Of a stretch of DNA of 64,000 bases, positions 23,113 through 36,121 are shown piece by piece. Location of the stretch: NCBI RefSeq assembly GCF_032062135.1, contig NC_092868.1, positions 48,403,163-48,467,162 of the forward strand. The letters are read 5' to 3'. The notes under the pieces are model-generated. The model saw nothing but the letters and a program-made list of their open reading frames with translations. It did not search any database and had not been told where the DNA came from. The stretch's first letter is position 1, and each line of letters opens with the position of its first letter. Made by a program: the position numbers and the translations under genes. The DNA comes from Pyxicephalus adspersus. Taxonomy: Eukaryota > Chordata > Amphibia > Anura > Pyxicephalidae.

Positions 23113-25102
23113 TTATTTCTTTTTTTTTTTTTAATCAATATTTTGTACAATTTTTTTTAATTTGATTTCTTTTCTCTCCATTTTTTCCTTTTATGCATAA
23201 GAAAAGGTAAATATAAAATAATGAGTCTAAAAGGGTCTTTCTTTTAGAACAAGAGCAAGCCAATGATTATTAAAATAAATTTCCATAACATTGTCCTTTA
23301 AGTCTTTTGTTGCCTAACTTTTTTTTCGTAATTTTGTGCAGACATACTTAAATCCCAATGTGTCTAAAACTACCTATAACCCCCAAAACATTTTTCAGAG
23401 CAAATGACCCATAAAATCAAATATTTGTAGTTGCAATGTCAAATTTATTTTACTACACACAGCCAGGAATCTGGAAATCCTCTGCAAAATTGTAAAACTA
23501 ATATAATACATAAAAAAATATAAGAGATTATGAAATGAGTATAACAAATATGTCAAGACATCCTTATACTGCTGCACCTTATGAATTACGAAAGGGGCAG
23601 TAAAAGGTTTAAAGCCCATGGCCCAATCTAAAAACCACCAAAACCCACTTTAATTTTGGCTTTCTTATTGACTTTGCTGCATGTTGCCAAAGTTAATAAA
23701 AAACTGGATTTCTTCATACAAATTTGCTGCAATAATCATTTAAGCTATGTTGTCACTGTAAATATGTTTTTCTTGCTTTTCTAGATTAAAAAGCCATAGG
23801 CAGAGGTCATACAAGTTCTGTATGTTGTCAGATAGCAAAATTAATGAAATTATAAAGTGTGTGTTGGGAAGGTCACAAGAAGTTCAGGAGAGTCCTGGGG
23901 TGAGAGGGGAATTGCATACGAATAATAAGCTGTGGCAAGCAGACAGTGTATTAAAGGTTAAGCTTAGGAAAGTCTTGTTGGAAGAGAACTGACAGTCCAG
24001 GGTAAAGGTGCAGTGGGGAGCAGGAAAGTGAAATATCAGCAGAACATATGGAGTAAGGTAAAGCAGAAATGCTGATGGGACAAGAATAAATAAAGGACAA
24101 GGAGCCCGCTCTGTAATATAGGTTGCCTTTATTATGACAAAGCAAATTCTGCTGTAGGACAAAGACTATAGCAGTTCACGGACAGCAGTTTGCTACAGCA
24201 CAATCAATTTTAAAGGAATGCAGCAAATTCCCAAAATAATACCCCAGCTCTTTTCTACCCAACTAGAAAAAATCCCTTATATTAACTAAATATATAGTAA
24301 AGTTAAGCCTAACATTTGCTACATTTGAATACATTTTGGTAGTTTAGGAAAATAGGTAACATTGCTGATAGATTTGTTTCTCTGTCTATGACCCCATCGG
24401 GAAGATTTTCTCTATTTTCCTTTTCCCATCTTTTTGAAATGATAGTTGCTTGGCTGTACTTGATTCCAATATTTGTGAGTTGCTAAGAGTTTTTTCTCTA
24501 TACGTTTCAGTTCAGGAAATGATTGCTGAAATATAAATATGATAGACAGGTTATTAGCACTGGATCACATAACCAGGTTTCTCCGAACCTCACAAGTGAA
24601 AGAAAAACCCCATCAAGTTCAACCTTCCAATAAATATATTGACACTGCCACCAGGAGTTGTTTAAAGGCCACGTCATTCTTTACTGGGGTGTAAATAAAA
24701 TTGCCAATTATTATGAGATGTAAAATTCTATCAACTGTAAACAATAAAACACACAGAAAACCTTTCTAAGCTCTAAACTCCAACAACCCTTAACTAATAA
24801 CAGGGACCTTTTCATGATGGCCGTCCTTAGGAAACACCCTGTTACAAACTTTCTACGTGTCCTGTCCTATATGTATGTACCAAAGTACTAAAATAAATAA
24901 AATAAAGAATATATATATTGATGATAGCTTTAATAACTAAACTATTTTTTACTTAAAACATTAATTTGACACCCAAAAGGGCAATGGTTAACTGCAAACT
25001 ATTATTTTTAAAAATTAATTCACCAATAACTCTACACTTAATACTTCCTATCCATGCCTGCTTACCTTTACCTGGTGATTTTCACCATAAACGCTGGGTA
25101 GC
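23113..25102. other. No gene seen
   Basis: AT-rich intron-like DNA. 24598-24660 contains CCCATCAAGTTCAACCTTCC, a fragment of the repeat at 15951-16250. The two minus frames at 23884-24162 overlap each other and show no domain. Confidence 0.4.
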
Positions 25103-25423
25103 TCAGCCTACTACCTGATCGTTATTGCTCACCTCTCCTTGGAGAGTTTGAAAGGGGGTGTGTTGGGTAACCTGGTATGCCGCAGAGCTGCCAGGACTGC
25201 ATTGGAGTTCCATCATCCTGGCCTGCCCAAAGTTGGGAACCAGGAAGAGGAGAAGAAGGAATATGGTGGCACCACAACAGAATAAGAACAGGTTATCGTA
25301 TTTAAAAAATTGCAATCAGGCAGGTAAGTATGTTTTATTGCAAAAAGGACATTGCCTGTCCATTCTGCAAAAGGGACCTGACTGTTCGTAACTTTTGATT
25401 TTTGGAGTTTAGTTCTTCTTTAA
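25103..25423 (-). mobile_element. TTAA-type MITE fragment (T2-like)
   Basis: The right end TTTAGTTCTTCTTTAA and internal GGCAGGTAAGTATG relate it to 17231-17520 and 44738-44835. The left end is not defined. Confidence 0.45.
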
Positions 25424-26571
25424 TACTAATGCTGAGTGTTCCCCCCATTATCTACCTATTAACATCCGGCATTCTTTTCTCCCTGAAGGTTTACAACACT
25501 AACATTGTGCATTGAGATTTTTAACATTAACTTTTGCCCAGCTGTACCCATTACCCACTTACCCATGCCTGCCTTCCTCTCCGAAGATGGTTTTAACACT
25601 AAAGCTGCACTGTTGCACCCACTACCTGTCCATAACGTTCACCTCTCACTGGTTACAATGATGATGAATACGAGTGCAGAAGTGGCCACTCCACCTTCAC
25701 CTTAGCAATAAGGGGGAAATGTTCCAGTACCCCTTGATAGCTGATTTCAGTGGCACCCTGTGGAATCATGCAGGTCAACCAGTCCAAGGGCAGACGGAAT
25801 AGAAAGTTATGAACTCATTGAATTTCTAGCAGGATACACAGGTATATTTTTGCATCAAATCAATGTTGGTTTTGAAATTGCCTAAAAGTACTTTAGCTGT
25901 ATTTGGGAATAAAAATGGTACATTGGAAACTTCTAACCAGAGCTTAACAAACATTGATCAGTTTCGAATGAATGACTCACTTACCTCCAGATTATTTACA
26001 GAGTCATACATTTTCCTGCTTTCTTGGCTGCAAGTAGTGCAAGAAGCATGTTTAAGTGCTTTAGAACGAATGATGTTCACTTAAAATTCCTATTGGACCA
26101 CTAAGGTGAGTGGGTTTCACTTAACAACAGGAACGCACAATTAAATTCCCAAAGTTGTCAAAAGCAAAATCTCGCTTATTTCCTCCTTATGATATATGAA
26201 TTAATTAATAGTTAGGTTTGAAGTGCAGCAGCTTTTGGAATAGCTTCACACTTTCATTACTCGTATGACTAAAATACAAGACAAGTACAAATGCCAAGAA
26301 AATATAATTATATTAGAAGGCAAAGATGGTACTATCAGCTTTAGATATCTAAAATGCCAGGCTTTCTGAGTAATTCCATTCACTGAGGATCACATACAAC
26401 CCAGGGAAGGAGGGGAATCGTTCGAAAACTTGAAAATATTGAAATTTTACATCCCAATTTACCAGACATGGACACAGGTCTCTTGTAGTATAACTAAAAC
26501 CAAAACTTTTTAAAAGAAATTCTACATTGTGATTCTCACTCATTCATATTTCAGCTAGTGCTACCTATTTT
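25424..26571. other. No gene seen
   Basis: Unique-looking intron-like DNA. Short frames have no recognised product. Confidence 0.4.
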
Positions 26572-26755
26572 TTAAGGCAATTTCTAAATAACTACACTGC
26601 ACATGTTTGGGAATATGGGGAAAACTGAAGTGCCCAGAGGAAACCCACACAAACACAAGGAGAACATGCAAACTCCTTGCACATAATGCCCTGGACAAGA
26701 TTCAAACCAAAGATCAATCGCTTCAGTGCCACTAAGCCATTTGTGCTACCTGCAA
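26572..26755 (-). mobile_element. tRNA-derived SINE, minus strand
   Basis: On the minus strand: GGTAGCACAAATGGCTTAG with A box TGGCTTAGTGG, B box GGTTTGAATC, then GGAGTTTGCATGTTCTCC and GGGTTTCCTCTGGGCAC. This supplies the middle section missing from 22033-22222. The 3' LINE-like tail is absent. Confidence 0.85.
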
Positions 26756-27260
26756 AAATTATTTTCATTTGGGGTAATTACTGTGTTTGGGCTGCACCCC
26801 TTGGCAGGTGATGCAGGATTACCTGAGGCATGGAGTCTAAGTGTCTCCCGGTCTTCACTAGAGCACCCCCCAACAGGACATGGGCTGGTGACCCTAGTGG
26901 CCACTGGACTACTTTGCCGCAGGGAGAACACCAGTTTATGGCCCCCGAAGCTCTTCCTAGCAGAACAGAGCACTCCGATGTACAGATAGTCAAGATCGGG
27001 TACTAAATAGGATGCTAGTGAGCAGCAAGGTCTAGACAGACAAAGGTTGGGGCAGGTTGTGGTTCAGGTCCAAATACAGGTAAGGGCAGGCGTTAGGCAA
27101 GTAGAGTTGAAATCCAGGCACATGTCAGGGCAGGTGGTAGTTGAGATCAGAAATCCAAAAAGTAAAGCTAAGCAAGTATCAGGTAGCAAGACTGAAGATC
27201 CAGCAACCAGAGCCTGGAACCAGAGGGGTATAGATATACCAAGTTTAATTACCATCTGTG
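26756..27260. repeat. GC-richer unclassified repeat block
   Basis: 26780-27240 is CpG-containing and higher in GC than its surroundings, with repeated GGCAGG/AGGCA-type phrases. It yields overlapping frames on both strands (26726-26993, 27047-27274), which points to compositional openness. Possibly a retroelement-derived repeat. Confidence 0.35.
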
Positions 27261-29190
27261 TCTTTATTATATAGATTCATTCTCTCTATGTGTTCGGATC
27301 ACTGTCATCACTTGGAATAAAAGTGATGGGTAAATCCACCAGTTTCGGTTGCCACTAAAACAGCAATAGACAGGAAATTTCCCATGGGATGGGTTGTTCC
27401 CAGGACAATTGAGGGACTTTCCATCACATGATATAAAAAAAACAATTACTATCCCAGTTTTAAACTTTTTTCACAAAATGTAAGACAAGTATGAAGATGA
27501 GTGAAACTTTTCGTTAATTGTACTCACCTTAGTGTTCTAACAGGGGTTTTAAATTAATAGAATTTGTACTAAAGCACTTATACAAGCTTCTTGCATCTAA
27601 GAAAGCAGGAAAGTCCCACTGATCTTTCTTTTTGTTAATGTAAGTGATATGGTATCTAATTGGACCTTCATCCACATCATCACTTTAGATATTTTAGATA
27701 CTGTTTAAATAGTTAATCCTTCAAGATGATTGAAGCATTGGACCTTAAGGTCAGGTTTTCATTGTTGTTTGTGTCCCCATGGGAGAAATGGACACATCAA
27801 TAGACAATCATTGTCACCTAGAGGGGAAATCGAAACTTTAACAGTTGTTTCTAGAGCAAGAGGTGAGAAGAAAATTTCCAATGGGGACACCAGCGTCGGT
27901 AACAATTATCTATGACCAGTTGCCTAAATAACTACTTTTTGTGGTCCTGGGAAATTATGCTAGTTTTACACAGACAGAAAGCAACCTGACAGAGGTTAAA
28001 ACTTTGCCCGCAAACTTTGTGTGCGGTTGCTTTTAGTTTGTCATGACAGCAACAATTTATCTAATCACTGGTCAACAACTAACAGGGAATATGGATTTTT
28101 CTTAAGGTCTAAAATAATGCACATTATGAAATACTGAATTTTTTACTGATGTAATCATACCATCAACAATAAAAGCATGAAAAAAAATCGATTTCTGAAA
28201 TCCTTTAAATCTGCTGGTTCAGACTCGTTCTATCTCATCTTTAAAATTGTTCACGACTTGTTCTTGAAAAGTTGACCTGTAACATTTTATTTTATTAAAA
28301 GCAAAAAAAAGTTCCTTCTAGTTTAAACCCAATAAATTGAATGCTTCTTACTCCGTAGAAAATAAAAGTGCACAAAAATCGACATATTTTTCTTTTTTTT
28401 TTATTAAAAAGACTGCAAAATATCACAAATGGAATATACTGTAGAAGAAGTTGAAGAGTTTAAAATGACCTTGATAATTAAGAATAATTTATTTAAAAAT
28501 AAAAAGCTTTTTCTTTTTTTAAGACTATTAGGAGTGTAATCATTTATATTTTTATACCATAATCGGGTTTCATGACTCTACAACAACAGATATTTATTAC
28601 TTATTTTTCTCTGGTAGAACCGAAAAGCTAAATCACAGCTAAATGTCTTTATGGGTTCTTAAAGTTTTCTGGATGGAACAGAGTATATATTTAGCAAGAA
28701 TATCTCACTGAACAAGTGGGTTTTTGCCCTGGATTTAAAGGACAAGCTGCATAAGAACCATGATTTGCACGTTTCCTCCATTTTATTTAGACATAAAGGT
28801 AATCTTTACAGCTCTACCCTGTTTTGCAGACAAGTACTGCTGCTCTCTGTGTGCCTCACATTTCTCATTGCTGATTTAGAACAAGAGAGAAATAAAAGAA
28901 AGAGTTAAGAATAAGGCTCAATTTACTTTGCAATAATAAATAATAAAGTCTACACAAGAACTTGGCTGACGCAGGACCAGGAGAGGCTCATTCCTTGGGT
29001 ACTAGGGTGGTGGTGAGGCTGGGCTTGACCCTCTCTTTTCTCAGTATCATCCCATCTTTCAGTGTGCAGGACCTAGCTGTCAAAATGTTAGCCCAGTCTA
29101 AAGATAACTCTCGCAGTGTAATCATTGGGGCTTCACTGTATTGTGACAGATGGCCCTGCTCTATATAAGAAGCTCCAACTCATTTTCATC
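27261..29190. other. No gene seen; block shared with 20252-20320
   Basis: Unique-looking AT-rich DNA. 28287-28430 shares AAAAGCAAAAAAAAG and AAAATCGACATAT with 20252-20320, in the same order. Confidence 0.4.
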
Positions 29191-29405
29191 CAGGATTCCA
29201 TGGAATTCTATGGTTTCTACAGAGGTTGCTAGAGGGTCCCTTGAGCAGTTTGTGACTCTTAAGTCTATTAAAAAGATACCATTTTTTTTTTGGCCAGCAC
29301 TGAAGCAGCCATTCTTCCCAGATATATTAATTATAGCAGAGGGTTCCCTGAAGACCTGAAAGGTTTTTCAAGGGATTCCTCCATGGTAAAATGGATGGGA
29401 AACAC
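29191..29405 (-). mobile_element. hAT-like element H1
   Basis: Starts CAGGATTCCATGGAATTC, then CAGAGGTTGCTAGAGGG, and ends near ATGGGAAACACATC, matching the reverse of H1. Confidence 0.65.
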
Positions 29406-29667
29406 ATCTCTAACTGATCTGATAGATGAAATGCAGCATACCAATTGAGCCTCTTAACATTTAGTTGGCCCTTAATGGTTTTCTGGAACCTTTATAGAGG
29501 AGGCAATCTGCAGAAATAAATTTAAACACTAAACAAGTCATAAGTCACCATCGATAAAACAAAATTTGTCTAGAATAATAATGAAAACCCAGTTCTGTTT
29601 TGCTGTGCTTATTATTAACACCAGAATAGTTTACCCATGTCATCAACCTCAATCCTAAGTGGATTTC
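29406..29667. other. No gene seen
   Basis: Unique-looking DNA. Confidence 0.4.
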
Positions 29668-30150
29668 CATGGACTAAAATGTGATTACTCTAGGGATGGT
29701 GGACTGCAGTTTACATCTCTACTAGGGATGAGTGAAAATTTCCCCAAACTTCCGATGGGTAAGTGAAACCTTGGCAAACCAATTTTTTTTTTAATTAAAA
29801 TTCGATCTCGTTTGGCGAATTTACACCGGCCGTTCTCGCTTACAATTTTGGTAAGGGAGAATGGGCGAATTCACCGCCAGATCGAGTTTTAAAAACTTGC
29901 TCGCTCATCCCTAAACTCTACACCCTGCACTGGCCAAATCATCCCCCCCCCCATTTTTTTCGGACCTATGTTGGCCAAAATGTGATGAACCTAGCGATGA
30001 CAGACTACAATGGTTATCTTTTCACCCTGCATTGGCCCTGTTATCTTCCCTCCATTCTGTTTGTATTTCTGTGAGCCAAAATATGATGAACCTAGGGATG
30101 GTGGACTAAATTTGTTATTTCCACACCCTGCATTGCCCTAGCCACTGTAG
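29668..30150 (+). repeat. Minisatellite, three units of about 100 bp, first unit split
   Basis: AAAATGTGAT/AAAATATGAT blocks at 29676, 29980 and 30079, each followed by GGATGGTGGACT-like and CACCCTGCATTGGCC-like blocks. Removing the hAT at 29723-29913 plus one 8-bp duplication restores a near-100-bp period for the first unit. Confidence 0.75.
29723..29913. mobile_element. hAT-like nonautonomous element, family H3
   Basis: 191 bp with ends TAGGGATGAGTGAA and GCTCGCTCATCCCTA, and internal inverted blocks (ATTCGATCTCG against AGATCGAGTTTT). Flanks ATCTCTAC and AACTCTAC match at 7 of 8, an 8-bp hAT-type target duplication. Confidence 0.85.
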
Positions 30151-31108
30151 ATATGGATATGCAAGCTCCAATGTCTCAATAGGAGGAGCTCCCTGATATT
30201 TGGTACCCATGATTCTTGTACTGGGACTGGCCTGTAGCAAAAATCATATTTTGCTGATATTTTGCCATGGAAGATACAAACCGTAAGCAATTTTATTGTA
30301 GGAAGGTTTCACATATATATGAGGGATGTGACTCAGCCATTGGTTGTCAGTGCACTCAGCAAAAGTGGCCTATGTGGGTGCAACATTGATATTCAGTAGC
30401 ACCTGTCATTTTGGTCTTACCACGGCTTTATCTACAGAAAAAAAATAAAGTGAAAATAAAACTCAAATGGCATTCAGCTATTCCGTATATTTTGTAACAT
30501 CAGACGTTGAAGTCTCTGTGATCATGATGGGAGTTAATTGCTCCAACAGATTAGCATGCTCCGATGATTAAACGTATGTAGGTGGAGAAACGGCAGTTTA
30601 GCTTTGCTTTCATGTGCATCTCTTTTTGTCAGAAATTCAGTTCCAAAAAATCCCACGCTCCCTGTTCCTAAGCAGGAATTTGGCACTGATTGATTGCTGA
30701 AAAAGTAGGTTTTAAAATGCAACTGCAGGAAACAAGTAAAATCAACCACTGAACTATGAATGCTTTTCAAGACACATTGCAAATTAAGAAAGTATTCTCA
30801 GTTTGCCCTAAAGGTCAGTTCAACCCAAATAGGAATGTCTAAGTTAGTAAACCCTCTGTCGCAGAAGTCCTAGACTGAGTCCTAGACAATGAAGCACTGG
30901 ATTCCCATGTAGCTGCTATTGGTGCAGAGTTTTTCCTGCTAATACCCTAAAGTTGCTACTTGTAGAGGTTCCATTGATGATTGGCAACAAGCAGACACAC
31001 ATGCATGGTGCCAATTTGAGTTTGCTGGAGAAGGAAGTAGTCAAGGCCATCAGAAGTGAGGAACTTTGCCAGATTCCTATACCGGAGGTTCAATTTTGTG
31101 TGGTCCAG
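30151..31108. other. No gene seen
   Basis: Intron-like. The 82-codon minus frame at 30534-30782 is not recognised. Confidence 0.4.
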
Positions 31109-31565
31109 GGAAGATGAATTACATATTGCCTTCTAGATTTCTTAGTACTCCAGTGGTTTGTTCTCCCTACCAAATTTCCCAGCCAACTTCTCCACTCTTT
31201 ACAAAGCCACAATATATTGTCAAACTCCACCAAAGGATTCCCCATACTATAGAAAAAATTAGCCTAAATTTAAATTGGCAAAATGTAACTTTTGTTAGGG
31301 TGTAAAGGGAGGTGATGAAGACACAGCCTTCTTGGAAGAAGTCTAGATTCTCATTGATGGGACTCAACTACTACATCAAGTTTATGTAAATCTGCCTTTT
31401 ATTATACAGATAGAGGAAATTAGATTTAGTAAGAGGTGGATCTACAGCTTTTTACCAGGATGACCCATACCCAAGGTCATTTGGGACATGCTTGATCTGC
31501 TAATCATTGTCCTACAGGGTAAGTAGCCTAGACTGTGGGTATTAGGAAGTGTTGATCTACACTGT
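31109..31565 (+). repeat. Repeat D2, copy A
   Basis: Shares AGATGAATTACATATTGCC, CTCCCTACCAAA, TCTAGATTCTCATTGATGG, TCAAGTTTATGTAAATCTGC-like and GGGTAAG...GCC blocks in order with 33479-33860, 2.4 kb downstream and in the same orientation. No open frame spans it. Confidence 0.75.
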
Positions 31566-33155
31566 AAATACTCACAAAGCTTGTACCTTAAGTATGAATA
31601 AAAGTTACCTAGTCACCAAATCATAGCACTGAGAGGCTGATCAAGAAGCTGCACTAGCCCCTTTATTTTATGCCTTTGAAACAAAGGTTTACTATGCAAA
31701 AGTTACTGACTTATATTGTCTGTCAATTACACCCTTGCATTTGCAACCATAGGTACACATTAGTGAATCTTCAGCCACAACTCTTTTTTTTGCTGGATGG
31801 GGTAAAACTAAAGGTTAGACTGCGGGTAAAGCCCAACTCCAGCTATAAACTTTTACTGTCCCAGACCCTCTTGGATCATCCTTTATAAAAGAGTACACCA
31901 TGCATACCTTTTCCCTTGAGTCTTTTTTGGGGTTATTTTGAAATTGTAGGTGGGTTATGGTTCCTAAAGCATCCCTGCAGCTTTTCCATTTGAGTCCAGG
32001 GTGGCCTAATGACCAGTAAGTAATACCCAGGGCTCACAGAAAGTAGGCTTACTACCACTGGACGCCTTTCAACTCAGAAAAACCAACAGCTTTTAAAATT
32101 GGGGTGAAGCCGTTTTTTTTAGGGTTTATGGAAAATCTAGAGTTGGGCTTTAAGCTGCAATGGGTATGAGTTCTTTTAAGCGTCTCTGACTTTGGCTGCT
32201 GCTTATCAAAATTCTTTCTGCTATGTATCTTCTGGCATTTAGCTTTGAAAAGGATACAGATTGAATGACTACACTGGAAAATATCTATTGGACCCTTAGG
32301 CAAAATTACAGTTTGATGTTTTACTTAAGGAATTCATCATTGTTGCAAGGCTGCAAAACGTTTATGTTGCAAAGTTAGCAAATTAACTTCCATTCTGGAG
32401 CTTTAACATCCCCATATGTTAAGCCGCTGACATTTTATCCATGGACCAGTACTCCGTGCTGACTGTCGGCTGAATTAAGTCCCCCAGGTGTCTCGACTGA
32501 AGGCATTAGTAAACAAAGTTAAGCTGTTGTTGCAGGGGATATTGAAAGCTTGGCCTAGTTTTCAGTTCACTGCTGAAATTTCCTTTCTTACAGTAAATCA
32601 GAGCATTTAGCAAGTCAAGACGTTCTATGGCTTTCAGCAGACAACCTTTATCTCTAACCGGTATTTAATGCACTGGAAACCTTTCCTCTAAACTTTGTGC
32701 AGCCCGGAGGAATAGAAAATTATAAAGAACGGTGAAGGCAGATTAGCAGGACAGTGTTTAATTGTTCTGCAAAATTTCCACTTAGGTGAGACGTCAAACG
32801 GCAGAAGAGGTTGTGGGATTGCAGATGTTTTTCAAAAAGTGCACTGTGTTCAAAAACTGCATTTTTGATATGAGCTAAATCAATACTTTGTTCAGAAAGC
32901 TGTAACACAAAGTTAAAGAAGATGGTTGTCATTTTGAAATGTCATAAGATCAAGCTGAAAATAAAAGTATGTTTTACTCTTGTAAACATTTCTTCATTGC
33001 TCAGGTTTGCTCACATCTAACTGCTCTTGTGCTTTCCATCTGGTGTTATGTTCAAATTATGTTGATTTGAAATGAATGTATAACTTTAATTCCAAGAATT
33101 TGGAATGTGAACAGGGTGTGTTGGACAGTCAGCGACTGGACCTTTTTTATTTATT
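31566..33155. other. No gene seen; conserved-noncoding candidate at 32340-32930
   Basis: 32340-32930 has mixed composition and no repeat partner. It could be a conserved intronic element, which is an impression only. Other parts are intron-like. Confidence 0.25.
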
Positions 33156-33370
33156 GGCCCTGATTGAATAAGGCTCTCCAAGGCTGGGGAAGATACACCT
33201 TCTTCAGTGAAGCTGGTTGATCCAGCAAACCTGGAATGGATTTCCTAAAGTCATTTGCTCTTTACTGACAAATGTTCCTTATCCTGGACCAGATCCATTC
33301 CAGGTTTATTGAATCACCCAGCTTTACCAAAGAAAGTATATCCTCTCCAGGCTTGGAGAGCTTTTTTAGA
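33156..33370 (+). mobile_element. PR-1 palindromic repeat
   Basis: Starts GGCCCTGATTGAATAAGGC after ATT and ends CAGGCTTGGAGAGCTTTTTT. The inner block CCAGCAAACCTGGAATGG pairs with CCATTCCAGGTTTATTG. Confidence 0.8.
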
Positions 33371-33394
33371 ACAGCAGTCATGTTGAAGTCCCAG

Positions 33395-33860
33395 TATTTT
33401 GGGGAAGGAGTCTGGATTCTCATTGACGGCACTCAACATCAGGATTGTGTGAACTTGGCTTTTATCATAAAGACATATGCAAGATGAATTACATATTGCC
33501 TTCTTAGTTTTCATAGTACTGCAATGGTTTGCTCTCCCTACCAAAGATCCCAACCAACTCCACCAATCATCTACCAATGGATTCGCCATACTGTAGACTA
33601 AATTGGCAGATTGGCAAATATAACTTTTGGTATGTTGTTGAAGGAGGTGATAAAGACGAGTTTTTCTTGGAAAAAATCTAGATTCTCATTGATGGCTCTT
33701 AAATAATCCATCAGGTTTATGTGAACCTAGATTTGGTAAGGAATGGATCAATAGCCTTTTGCCCCATTCACCCATGCCTATGTGCTTTGGGTTTGTTCCT
33801 TAGGGTAAGAGCGGCCTCAGCTGTACTGTGAGTATAAGTAAATGTTGACCTGTACTTTTT
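33395..33860 (+). repeat. Repeat D2, copy B with a partial tandem unit
   Basis: 33479-33860 matches copy A. 33395-33478 repeats the later block of the unit (TCTGGATTCTCATTGACGG at about 33409 against TCTAGATTCTCATTGATGG at about 33679), suggesting an original tandem period near 270 bp. Confidence 0.7.
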
Positions 33861-34049
33861 TGTGTCATACTTTTCACTTGCTGAGCAGCTAACAAAATAA
33901 CTGTTGCTGAAACTTTACCTCTTGCATTGTAAGGGCTTTTCAAACCTCTGGTGGATAGCTTGTTTTATATGTATAGAGAAAAAAGTAAAGACGTAAAATA
34001 AAGTCATTCATGTACTAAATTATATTTTACCAAATGCTGTTAATACATT

Positions 34050-34235
34050 GGTCCTGATTTAATAAAGACTGGTGAAGATAAACCATTATGGGAGTACTTG
34101 GGTATTCCAACATAAATAGATCTGGTTCAGGATTAAAAACATTTGCCAACTAATAGCATATCATTTTTAAGAAATTCATTTCAGGTGTGCTATTTTATCT
34201 TTTCCAGTTTTGGAAAGCTTTATTAAATCAGGCCC
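34050..34235 (+). mobile_element. PR-1 palindromic repeat
   Basis: Starts GGTCCTGATTTAATAAAG after ATT and ends TTTATTAAATCAGGCCC before ATA. Internal deletions relative to 2808-3031. Confidence 0.8.
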
Positions 34236-35008
34236 ATACTTTTTGTAGTACTGTAATAGTGTGATAGTGATCGAACTGATACACAGCTTTACATTTATTC
34301 CATGCATCTTTACCTTAACATTTAAAATGACTAACTTTCTAACTATCTTTTTACATAATATTATATTTCAGGAGTGTAAAGCTCTGACATCTTGAAGAAA
34401 TCATTTGACATTAGCATAATTTGCTGCTGATTACCATAATTGTTAATAAGCGACATTTCCATAGCTGGAACCTATGCTAGGCGTAGGTGCACGGCAGAAT
34501 GCAGATCTATTAAACTTGCTAAGGGCCATGTCTGCACCAAGGAAGGAAGTGTTTTATAGGTCCGCAGTGTGCCGCCTTCACTATATCACTTCCAGTTAAT
34601 ACTGTTTATTTGAATTGTTGGTTTTAATTTGATGATTGCTGTTGGCTGTATGGCAGTGGAGGGGGAGAAGGCTGGTGACAAATTATTAATATCGAGATGG
34701 AAGCAAGTCAATATCTCATTGGTTTAACATGCTTAGATGAAAATATTGATAGATGAGTCGTAGTGCTCGCATGATATAAAAATATCGATGGAGAACATGT
34801 AGAGAGTTCATATAATATCTTGGGATAATCTGCCTGTTATGTTTACTGGTTTTCCATGATATATATAAATATATATATATATACATATACACAATCAAAG
34901 GTTTACATGATAAATTATATACATAGCTATGTATATGGTGAGAATATGCGGACACTTATATGAGCTTGTTGAACATCCTATTCCGAAACCATGGTCAATA
35001 ATATAGAG
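34236..35008. other. No gene seen; (TA)n tract at 34857-34893
   Basis: 34370-34640 is unique-looking with mixed composition (conserved-noncoding candidate). The TA microsatellite spans about 34857-34893. Confidence 0.35.
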
Positions 35009-35073
35009 CAGTGTTCAACCCAGAATTTCTTTTTGTGCTGGTACGATAGAAATTGTATGTGGGTGGTTAGCAG

Positions 35074-36121
35074 TAGTGTTGGTCGAATATCCCACTGTAT
35101 GATTCGACAGCTATTAGATCGAATAGTGAGATAATTTTCGGGTGATCGAATGACGAATTCGAACACCATTGAAGTCAATAGTGGGAGATTTCGGGTTATT
35201 TTTAGGGACTATTAAGGACTGTAAGAGCAATCAGATTGATTTTGCAGTTGTATGTGTTCTTGGATAGAGTTTCTCTATACAAGAACACAGGGCACTAGAT
35301 GTGATGAATGGGGAAACTTGTCCCCATTCAACCTCTAGTACCCGGGGATCGCCTGCAGTCACAGCTGTGACCGCAAAGTTCCCACAGTCATGTGACCGTG
35401 GGAACTGAACTGCAGAATGTAGACTCTGCTGCAATCATTGAGAAGATGCCGGCCGGCAAGTATCTCTTATTCTGTAACATTACAGAATATGAGTAATACA
35501 CAGTGAGCACAGTAATATGATACATTTGTTACATCTTTCTCGCAGTGGATAAAAGAAAAATGTAACAAATGTATCAGAATATTTCTGTGCTGGAAAGTGT
35601 GTTACAGAGTAAAGCTACGTACACACGGCAGATTTTTATCGCCCGATAATCGGCATTGGCCAAATATCAGGCGAAAATCTGCCGTGTGTACAGTCGGTGT
35701 CGTACATCGTCCGAACGACCGACCTGCCGGATCCACGGACGATGGACGATGACCGATCCTAATGAAAGGGAAGGGGGAGAGCGCACAGCAGGGTGCCGCT
35801 CTGTCGCCCCCCCTCCCCTCTCCATAGAGCATAAACGGTGCTGTATGCATCGTGCAGTCCCTTGTCGTTGGAAAGGATCGTGAAAGATCCTTTCCAACAA
35901 CAAAAATTGCACGTGCGTACGCAGCTTAAGAGATATCATGTCATTGTAGGATAACCTGTAAAAAAAAAATTTGGTTAAATAAACACACAAATTTTTATTT
36001 TTTTAATACATTTTTTATCCAAATTTTACCGTCAAACCTCGTTGGGGTCGGGTCTACCCGAACTCAAACCGCCATTTTCGGGTCGAATATAAGGACAACC
36101 CGAATTCGAACACCAACACTA
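35074..36121 (+). mobile_element. hAT-like element H5 (1048 bp) inserted in H4
   Basis: Ends TAGTGTTGGTCGAAT and TTCGAACACCAACACTA, with a perfect 10-base terminal match (TAGTGTTGGT). A perfect 8-bp target duplication GTTAGCAG lies at 35066-35073 and 36122-36129. No transposase frame. It contains CG-rich subterminal repeats (CGAATTCGAACACC) and a nested TTAA MITE. Confidence 0.9.
35610..35929 (+). mobile_element. TTAA-type MITE, family C, nested in H5
   Basis: Ends AAGCTACGTACACACG and (reverse complement of the right end) TTAAGCTGCGTACGCACGT. The first 90 bases fold back on themselves (ACACACGGCAGATTTTTATC against GAAAATCTGCCGTGTGT). CpG-rich compared with its surroundings, suggesting relative youth. 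The frames on both strands here are by-products. Other copies: 39232-39528, 56572-56760. Confidence 0.85.
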
